NCBI GenBank assembly: GCA_003696125.1
Contig: RFHZ01000684.1
Span: 1 to 5,944 of the forward strand
Length of the DNA: 5,944 nucleotides
DNA from: Nitrospinota bacterium
GTDB lineage: Bacteria; Tectomicrobia; Entotheonellia; J063
Reading direction: 5' to 3'
Shown in pieces: positions 1 through 5,944 of this stretch. The position numbers were made by a program, and so were the translations under genes. How positions within the stretch are numbered: the first letter of the stretch is position 1; the number at the start of each line of letters is the position of its first letter. The notes beneath the pieces are model-generated. The model did not search any database, was not told the DNA's origin, and saw only the letters and a list, made by a program, of their open reading frames with translations.

Positions 1-1313
1 GGGCGGAACTTCTTGAGTTTCCGGTACAGGGTGGCGCGGGAGATCCCTAAGGCCCTGGCCGCCTCTCTGGTATCTCCTCCATAGCGCTGGAGTACCTGCT
101 GGATATGCCTGGCTTCCAGCCGGTCGAGGTCTGAATACTCTCCGGCTGACCCGGTGTCTGGAGAGGGTTGAGGCAGACCGGGAAAATGGTCGGGCGTGAG
201 GGGTTGACCACGGGCCAGGAGCAAGGCTCTTTCGAGCACGTTGCGCAGTTCCCGGATGTTACCGGGCCAGGGGTAAGACTGGAGCAGGGCCATCACCGGA
301 GGGGAAACTTCAGAGGAGGGCGCTCCCAGCGTGGTAAGGAGGTGTCGAACCAGGCCGGGCAGGTCTTCCGGTCGTTCCCGCAACGGGGGGAGGGAGATGG
401 GAAAGACATGGAGGCGAAAGTAGAGGTCCTGGCGAAACCTCCCCTGTTTTACCTCCTGCTGGAGGTCACGGTGGGTGGCACAGAGCAGGCGGAATTCGGC
501 CCGGCGTTCACGACTCTCTCCCAGGCGGCGATACCGCTTCTCTTCGAGTACCGTCAACACCTGGGCCTGGAGTTCTTCCCCCATATCCCCGATCTCATCC
601 AGGAAGAGGGTCCCTCCCTCGGCCACCTCGATCAGTCCTTGCCGTTCCTGCACTGCGCCGGTAAAGGCTCCCCGCACATGACCGAACAGTTCGCTGGCCA
701 GCAGATCCCCCTTGAGAGCGGCGCAATTCACCTCGACAAAGGGTGCGGCATGGCGAGGACTCTGCGCATGGATCCAGCGGGCCAGGACCCCTTTGCCGGT
801 ACCGGTCTCCCCCAGGAGCAAGACCGGCGCATCGTTTTGCGCTGCCAGAGTGGCGAGTTCCTTTACCCGCTGTATGGCCGCGCTTTCCCCAAAATAGCAT
901 CGTTCCTCTTTCTGGAGGCGCTGTTGTGTAGAGCGATAGCGACGCAGGTTGCCCAGTTCCAGGTTTTTGCGGAGAAAGATGTCGAGTTCGGCCAGGTTGA
1001 CCGGTTTGGTCAGGAAGTGATCCGCTCCCCGCTGCATCGCTTCTACGGCCAGCGGGATGTCTCCTCGGCCGGTGATGACGATGAGAGGCAGATCTGGATA
1101 GATCTCTCGCACCTGGGGGATCCAGTCGAGCCCGTGTCCATCGGGCAGGATCAGGTCGAGGATGACCCCATCCCAGCGGTGAGTGGAGAGGGCTTCCTGC
1201 GCCTCAGCCAGGGAAGAGACCCCGTGTATATCATATCCAACCCGCGAGAGGTAATGGAAAAACCCGAACCGGGTCGCCTGTTCGTCATCCACCAGGAGAA
1301 TACGCGGTTTCAT
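1..1313 (-). CDS. NtrC-class sigma-54-dependent response regulator (3' end cut by window edge)
   Basis: The frame is open from ATG 1313 to the left edge (437 codons, no stop). It encodes a sigma-54 enhancer-binding activator. The receiver domain (about residues 1-120) has acidic pair D9/D10, phosphoacceptor D53 in ILDLILPDG, T81 and K103 in LTKP. The AAA+ domain (about 138-370) has Walker A GETGTGKG (168-175), the sigma-54-contacting GAFTGA loop (215-220), Walker B GGTLFLDE (233-240), arginine-finger region GRFRQDLYFR (291-300) and sensor II WPGNIRELRN (349-358). A Fis-type helix-turn-helix starts near 396 and includes AARALGISRATLYRKLKK. By family knowledge, the phosphorylated receiver lets the ATPase remodel RNA polymerase-sigma-54 at target promoters. 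The usual length is about 440-470 residues, so only the last few are probably missing. GGAGG lies six bases before the chosen ATG. The start overlaps the upstream kinase gene by 29 bases, which marks that kinase as the likely partner. Target genes are unknown. Confidence 0.95.
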   Translation of the reverse strand, partial: MKPRILLVDDEQATRFGFFHYLSRVGYDIHGVSSLAEAQEALSTHRWDGVILDLILPDGHGLDWIPQVREIYPDLPLIVITGRGDIPLAVEAMQRGADHFLTKPVNLAELDIFLRKNLELGNLRRYRSTQQRLQKEERCYFGESAAIQRVKELATLAAQNDAPVLLLGETGTGKGVLARWIHAQSPRHAAPFVEVNCAALKGDLLASELFGHVRGAFTGAVQERQGLIEVAEGGTLFLDEIGDMGEELQAQVLTVLEEKRYRRLGESRERRAEFRLLCATHRDLQQEVKQGRFRQDLYFRLHVFPISLPPLRERPEDLPGLVRHLLTTLGAPSSEVSPPVMALLQSYPWPGNIRELRNVLERALLLARGQPLTPDHFPGLPQPSPDTGSAGEYSDLDRLEARHIQQVLQRYGGDTREAARALGISRATLYRKLKKFR

Positions 1314-4239
1314 GTGTTTCCTCCAGTTGTGGTAACCTGATCTCTACGGTGCAGCCCGGGGGAGGCGTATTGTTCCATACCCTGATTGTGCCACCGTGGG
1401 CCTCGACGATATGCTTGACCAGACTGAGTCCCAGGCCGATCCCCTTGCGGCGGGTGGTAAAGAAGGGCTCAAAGATGTGGGGAAGGTGTTCAGCCGCGAT
1501 ACCGGTCCCCTGATCGATCACCTGTACCCGCAGCATGCCTCCAGCCGGGGGGAGGATGGCCAGGGTGATTTCCCGCTCTGGTGGGCTATGCTGGGCAGCA
1601 TTGTCCAGCAGATTCATCACCACCTGCTGCAGGCGGGCCCTATCCGCCCTCAATTCCAGAGAACCCCCCTCGGCAGGCTGCACCAGGTGTACCGGATGGG
1701 TCTGGGCCAGGGGTGACTGCTGCCACAGTTCCAGGGCTGAGGCGCAGAGCGCGGGAAGGGATTCGCGATGCAGATGGGTGGTCTGTACCGGTCTTCCCAA
1801 CTCGAGCAGGTCTCGCATCAGGACCGCCAGCCGGTCTACCTGGGTGCGGATATGGGTGAGATAGGGCTGGTATTCCGGTCTGTCCGCCAGGTCCTGGAAG
1901 AGGGCTTCGCTCACGGCAAGGATGGCATTGAGCGGGTTGCGCACCTCGTGTGCCACCCCGGCTGCTAACCGGCCGATGACCTCCATCTCCCGGGCCCGTT
2001 GCAGTTGCTCTTCCAGGGCCTGCCGCTCCATCTCGTATGCGATGTAGCGGACAAAGATCTCGATGAGCTGGTATCCTTCTTCTGTTAAGGGCTGGGCAGC
2101 GGGATATGTGATGCGGATACGGCCGATACGCTGGCCGGTACCGGTCTTGATCGGAATATCAGCCGTAGAGAGGGGAGCCTCTTCCGGCCAGGTGTTCTCC
2201 TCAGTCAACAGGGAGCGGGAGACGGTCTGCAGTCCTCCTCTCTCCTGGCACTCTATCTCTACCCGGGGGACCTGCAGCAACCGCACCAGGTGTTCGGCCA
2301 CCTGGGCACAGATGTCAGAAGAGCTTGCGTTTATGGTTGTGGCCATCTGGTAGACCGCCTGCAGGGCCTCCTGGCGGTGCAGGAGCATGTACTCTCGTTG
2401 CTCCAGTTCTGCGGCGTGTTGCCGGATCTGGCGGTATAACTGGACATTGTGGATGGCCACGGCAGCCTGGGCGGCCAACCCCTCCAGCAAGAACAGTTCC
2501 TCTTCGTGAAATGAGGAGTGGGAAGACCCCAGAGCCAGGGTGCCGATCGTCTGTTGATCCAGGGTTTGCAGGGGGAGGCAGATGACGCTCTGTATCGGTA
2601 TACCTCTGGTCGCCTGCCTGAAGAGCCGGGCGTTAGCGGGACGCAGAGCGGCCTGGAAGCGGGCGGTCTCCTCCCGGCTCTTGGTCAAGAGGGGGCGGCC
2701 TGTTTGCAGCACCGTCCCGGAGATCGTTTCCCCTGGTCGGAGTCGCATCTGCTTAAACGCTTCCTCATCAAAGCCCACACATGCCTGGGGGATCAACATC
2801 CGGGTTTGAGAATCATAAAGAAAGATAACCCCGATATCGGCAGCAGGAGTAATATCAACCAGCCGGCGAAGCAGGTGATCGAGAAGAGATTCCAGATCCA
2901 GAGTAGAGATCGTCCCCGTTGCGATATCGACCAGCAGCTTGAGCCGGTCCTGCTCCTGCTGCATTGCCGTATAGAGTCGAGCCTGCTGGAGAGCGATGGC
3001 CAGGGAGGAGGCGACATCAGCGGCGATTTCCACCTGCTCAGAGCTGAAGGCATCTGGCTGGTCCGACCAGAGGTTGAGGGCACCGATCAACTGCTCCTGG
3101 ACCACGAGGGGGACGCTGAGAACAGAGCGGAGTCCCTCTTTTTGGAGGGCCTGCATTATGGGGGAAGGGTGAGAGAGGGCCCGGATATCTTCAATCACAA
3201 ACACCTTTTGTAGCCGCTCCTTCATGATCCACAGCATGTCCAGGGGAATGCGAGCCCCTGTCCCCCACCGCGTCTCGCGCCGGGTGTGGGTGGCCAGCAA
3301 GATGGCTTCCTGCGCCGCAAAATCGAACAGCACCACACTCCCCCGCTGGTACGGTATCAGGACCTGGATACGCTGCAAAACGTCCCAGGCAACGCTGTCC
3401 AGGGAGCGAGCGGTCAGAATGGCCTGATCGATCTCCCGTAGCATCTCTAGCCGTTTTGCGTATCGCTGCAGGGCCTCCTCTCTCTGCTTTTGAGCGGTGA
3501 TATCCTCTTCGCTCCCCTCGTAGTAGAGTACCCGGCCTTCCTTGTCCCGCACACAGCGGCTGTTGCTGCGTGTCCAGATCACTCTCCCATCCCAGCAGCG
3601 AAGCTCTCCCTCAAAATTGCACACCACCCCTTCCCGTTCGAGCCGGTCCTTCCAGTATTGCCGGTCTTGCGGATGGACCCACAGGGTATCGGTACAACTC
3701 GCCATCAAGGTTTCTCGGTCAGGATAGCCCAGCATCTGGATATAGGCGGTATTGACATCGAGGAATCTCCCCTCCGGAGTGGTGCGCCAGAGGCCGATAG
3801 GGACATCTTCGAACAGGCGACGGTATTGTGCTTCCGCTTCCTGAACGGCCTGGCGCTGTCGTACCCGCTCCAGGACTCCCTGTACCGCAACCGGGAGGCG
3901 GGAGTAGTGACGGGGAGACTTGATGACGTAGTCATCCAGGCCAGCTTTCATCGCCTCCACCGCGATCTCTTCGGTGCCGCTCCCGGTCAGCATGATCACC
4001 GGGCAGTCAGGGTAACGGGTCTTGATAGCTTGCAGGATGGCCAGCCCATTGGTCCAGTGCAGATGATAGTCGGTGATTACCAGGGCAAAGCCTCCCGCTG
4101 CCAGGGCGCGAGTAAGCCCCTGCTCATCCAGTATCGGCTCGACCTGGAGGCGAGGGAAGACCTTTTCCAGTTCTCGCCTTACCAGGAGGCGATCATCCGG
4201 GTTATCATCGATGAGCAGGATACGGAGCGGCTGATTCAT
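1285..4239 (-). CDS. Multi-domain sensor histidine kinase, REC-PAS-GAF-GAF-(GAF-like)-HisKA-HATPase
   Basis: This 984-residue kinase has no transmembrane segment or signal peptide, so it is probably cytoplasmic. A receiver domain (about 4-125) has D11/D12, phosphoacceptor D57, T85 and K107; K107 is followed by Ser rather than the usual Pro. Next come a PAS/PAC module (about 136-250, ending EGSEEDITAQK), GAF 1 (about 262-425), GAF 2 (about 431-602), a coiled region and a divergent GAF-like stretch (about 622-740). The HisKA domain has H764 in GVAHEVRNPLNAI. The HATPase has N-box NLLDNA (876-881), G1 DQGTGI (909-914), F-box FEPFFTT (923-929) and G2 GIGLGL (933-938), so autokinase activity is expected. 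The ligands of the PAS and GAF domains cannot be read from sequence. ATG 4239 is preceded by GGAGAGGAACG. The gene lies downstream of the BrnT/BrnA pair and overlaps the NtrC-type regulator, its likely phosphotransfer partner. The receiver may accept phosphate from another kinase such as the PAS kinase upstream (inference). Confidence 0.95.
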   Translation of the reverse strand: MNQPLRILLIDDNPDDRLLVRRELEKVFPRLQVEPILDEQGLTRALAAGGFALVITDYHLHWTNGLAILQAIKTRYPDCPVIMLTGSGTEEIAVEAMKAGLDDYVIKSPRHYSRLPVAVQGVLERVRQRQAVQEAEAQYRRLFEDVPIGLWRTTPEGRFLDVNTAYIQMLGYPDRETLMASCTDTLWVHPQDRQYWKDRLEREGVVCNFEGELRCWDGRVIWTRSNSRCVRDKEGRVLYYEGSEEDITAQKQREEALQRYAKRLEMLREIDQAILTARSLDSVAWDVLQRIQVLIPYQRGSVVLFDFAAQEAILLATHTRRETRWGTGARIPLDMLWIMKERLQKVFVIEDIRALSHPSPIMQALQKEGLRSVLSVPLVVQEQLIGALNLWSDQPDAFSSEQVEIAADVASSLAIALQQARLYTAMQQEQDRLKLLVDIATGTISTLDLESLLDHLLRRLVDITPAADIGVIFLYDSQTRMLIPQACVGFDEEAFKQMRLRPGETISGTVLQTGRPLLTKSREETARFQAALRPANARLFRQATRGIPIQSVICLPLQTLDQQTIGTLALGSSHSSFHEEELFLLEGLAAQAAVAIHNVQLYRQIRQHAAELEQREYMLLHRQEALQAVYQMATTINASSSDICAQVAEHLVRLLQVPRVEIECQERGGLQTVSRSLLTEENTWPEEAPLSTADIPIKTGTGQRIGRIRITYPAAQPLTEEGYQLIEIFVRYIAYEMERQALEEQLQRAREMEVIGRLAAGVAHEVRNPLNAILAVSEALFQDLADRPEYQPYLTHIRTQVDRLAVLMRDLLELGRPVQTTHLHRESLPALCASALELWQQSPLAQTHPVHLVQPAEGGSLELRADRARLQQVVMNLLDNAAQHSPPEREITLAILPPAGGMLRVQVIDQGTGIAAEHLPHIFEPFFTTRRKGIGLGLSLVKHIVEAHGGTIRVWNNTPPPGCTVEIRLPQLEETHETAYSPGG
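1320..1324 (-). promoter_or_regulatory. Ribosome binding site of the NtrC-type regulator
   Basis: GGAGG on the minus strand sits six bases before the ATG at 1313, inside the last codons of the upstream kinase gene. It decides the start codon: the receiver fold begins directly with MKPRILLVDD. The 29-base gene overlap suggests translational coupling of kinase and regulator. Confidence 0.8.
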
Positions 4240-4242
4240 CGT

Positions 4243-4250
4243 TCCTCTCC
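4243..4250 (-). promoter_or_regulatory. Ribosome binding site of the REC-PAS-GAF kinase
   Basis: GGAGAGGA on the minus strand lies four bases before ATG 4239, and its purine core suits a Shine-Dalgarno. It also lies within the last codons (GGA GAG GAA CGA TGA) of the kinase-tail relic, whose stop overlaps this ATG. Confidence 0.7.
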
Positions 4251-4269
4251 CTTTTCTAACCGGCAGGAC

Positions 4270-4315
4270 GGCAACTCTATCCAGAACCTGCTCCCCTCAT
4301 CCGGCACCGATTCGA
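4270..4315 (-). repeat. 46-bp direct repeat, distal copy
   Basis: It is identical over 46 bases to 4927-4972, at an offset of 657 bases. Mismatches at 4269/4926 and 4316/4973 bound the exact match. It encodes the tail of a HATPase domain in frame and lies between the antitoxin gene and the REC-PAS-GAF kinase gene. A perfect match of this length is far beyond chance and marks a recombination or insertion boundary. Confidence 0.95.
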
Positions 4316-4372
4316 GGCCAGTTGCTTCTGTCACCCCTTTCCTCCCGTCTTCACCGACCCGGGAAATCTCAT

Positions 4373-4913
<541 letters not shown>

Positions 4914-4915
<2 letters not shown>

Positions 4916-5944
4916 ATGATCCTTTGGGCAACTCTATCCAGAACCTGCTCCCCTCATCCGGCACCGATTCGACCCCCACCCGTCCCCCCAGTCGCTCTAT
5001 CCCCTTACGCACAATGGCCAGGCCGATCCCGGTGCCGGGATACGTCTCCGCATCGTGTAACCGTTCAAAGATGCGAAAGATCCGTGCCTGGTGTTCCGGA
5101 GCGATACCGATCCCGTTGTCCTCTACCCAGAGCCGGATCCAGGTATCACGTTCCTCAGCCCGGATCCGGATGAAGGGTCTTTTCCCTGTGGGCACATACT
5201 TCAGGGCATTGCTGAGCAGATTACTCAGCACCTGTATCAATATCGGCTGGTACCCTTGCACCAGGGGTAGCGGCTCGGTAACCGTTACCCGGGCTTCCCG
5301 CTGCTGACATTCCTCCTCCAGGTACCTCAATACCTCGCTGACCGCTGCGGATAGAGGGATCGGTTGCGGGGTAACCTGGGTACGACTGAGGCGGCTATAG
5401 GCCAGCAGATCCTGGATTAAGGCATCCATCCGCTGCGCCGCTTTAACGATGCGTTGGGCGTAGTCCTGCCCGACCGGATCCAGGTGGCCGGCATAGTCTT
5501 CCAGCAGGGCCTGGGCAAAGCCCTGCATGGCTCTTAAAGGAGCGCGGAGATCGTGTGAGACCGAATAGGCAAAGGCCTCCAGCTCTTCGTTGGCTTCCCG
5601 TAACTGGGTGGTCATGGTCTCCAGGTCTCGGTTGGTCGTCTGCAGATCGGCGAGGAGGGTGGTCAGCGTCCGGTTGAGCTGCTCGACCTCGGCAACGCGG
5701 TCCTGTAGTCTCTGCTCCAGCTCCTTCCGGGGCGAGATGTCGATCATGGCACCGATGAAGCCGGTGAAGTTCCCCTTGTCGTCATAGAGGCCGGCCGGTG
5801 CCACCAGGGCGGTAAAACGGGACCCGTCCTTGCGCACCATCTCTGCCTCCACGATGTCGGGAAGGAGTTCTCCTCTTCTCCGCTGCTGCATGCGTTCCAT
5901 TAGCCAGGGACGCTGTTCCGGAGCGATAGGGTCCAGCATGTTCA
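4914..5944 (-). CDS. PAS-domain sensor histidine kinase, C-terminal part (5' end outside window)
   Basis: The frame is open to the right edge. The residues before Met at 5939 continue an open frame, and the sequence starts in the middle of a PAS domain, so the true start lies outside; numbering below counts from that Met. The second half of a PAS/PAC module (about 1-70: EAEMVRKDGSRF, then GFIGAMIDISPRKELE) is followed by a coiled coil (about 70-120). The HisKA domain has H129 in SVSHDLRAPLRA. The HATPase (about 230-338) has N-box SNLLSNALKY, G1 EDNGIGI (273-279), F-box region FERLH (291-295) and G2 GTGIGLAI (302-309), so it should be catalytically active. No receiver is attached and no regulator is adjacent, so its phosphate could go to the receiver of the large kinase downstream (inference). 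Its last codons include the 46-bp repeat also found at 4270-4315, and the ending ELPKGS plus stop may have been supplied by the inserted TA segment. Confidence 0.93.
4927..4972 (-). repeat. 46-bp direct repeat, proximal copy inside the PAS kinase gene
   Basis: This copy is part of the functional 3' end of the PAS kinase gene. It codes for the end of the HATPase domain, just before the last residues PKGS and the stop. It is identical to 4270-4315 and in the same orientation, and the two copies flank the BrnT/BrnA pair. Confidence 0.95.

Larger units (their letters stand above)
4236..4315 (-). pseudogene. Relic 3' end of a histidine kinase gene, ending ATGA onto the next gene
   Basis: Read on the minus strand, this stretch encodes the same C-terminal HATPase tail as the upstream PAS kinase (ESVPDEGSRFWIELP), followed by its own ending SCRLEKGEER and a TGA at 4238-4236. 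That TGA overlaps the ATG of the large kinase (ATGA), a typical translational-coupling junction. No start codon or kinase body belongs to it, since the sequence before it is the end of the antitoxin gene. The simplest reading is that it is the original 3' end of the PAS kinase gene, cut off when the TA pair was inserted. Alternatively it is the tail of a lost paralogous kinase. The frame stays open upstream through the antitoxin region, but that part shows no clear kinase sequence. Confidence 0.65.

Noticed and set aside
168-1340. Long plus-strand reading frame (390 codons) opposite the NtrC-type regulator
   Set aside because: It is antisense to a frame with every expected receiver, AAA+ and HTH motif. 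Its own translation shows no recognisable domain, and high GC readily gives long antisense frames.
794-2147. Repeated GCCGGTACCGGTCT at about 795 and 2132
   Set aside because: Both copies encode Thr-Gly-Thr-Gly with the same codons in unrelated domains, one being the Walker A loop. The match is short and explained by coding.
4240-4372. Sigma-70 or sigma-54 promoter for the large kinase in the gap after the antitoxin
   Set aside because: No -35/-10 pair with sensible spacing was seen. The best GG...GC pair (around TGGCC) has the wrong spacing for sigma-54.
5937-5939. ATG 5939 as the true start of the PAS kinase
   Set aside because: The frame is open to the window edge, and the protein would begin in the middle of a PAS domain.

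Overview
The window is one block of minus-strand genes from a bacterium, read here from right to left in the direction of transcription. The GC content is moderately high: hand counts on five 60-base samples of the signalling genes give about 63%. The organism uses sigma-54, because the last gene is a sigma-54 activator with an intact GAFTGA loop. Stacked GAF/PAS kinases plus this type of BrnT pair recall Chloroflexota, Cyanobacteria or other environmental bacteria. That is only an impression, and the sequence does not fix the phylum.

Layout: (1) 5944-4914 is the C-terminal part of a PAS histidine kinase, cut by the right window edge. (2) 4862-4584 and 4597-4373 are an overlapping BrnT-type toxin / BrnA-like antitoxin pair. 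(3) 4239-1285 is a 984-residue sensor kinase, REC-PAS-GAF-GAF-(GAF-like)-HisKA-HATPase. (4) 1313-1 is an NtrC-class sigma-54-dependent response regulator (REC-AAA+-Fis HTH). It overlaps the kinase gene by 29 bases and is cut by the left edge within or just after its DNA-binding helix-turn-helix. All genes point the same way, no gap exceeds 135 bases, and no convincing internal promoter or terminator was seen, so the block probably works largely as one operon.

Likely working: the large kinase and the NtrC-type regulator form a two-component pair driving sigma-54 promoters. The N-terminal receiver of the large kinase could be an input for the upstream PAS kinase, giving a kinase-to-kinase relay.

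The most interesting feature is that the toxin-antitoxin pair sits between two identical 46-bp direct repeats (4270-4315 and 4927-4972). The repeat is the 3' coding end of the upstream PAS kinase. The distal copy is still in the kinase reading frame and ends in a TGA that overlaps the ATG of the large kinase (ATGA). Removing one 657-bp repeat unit would therefore rebuild a kinase gene translationally coupled to the next gene. Together with the lower GC of the TA genes (about 52% by hand count), this suggests that a small TA cassette was inserted into a pre-existing kinase-kinase-regulator operon and supplied a replacement end for the interrupted gene. No integrase or transposase is present in the window.
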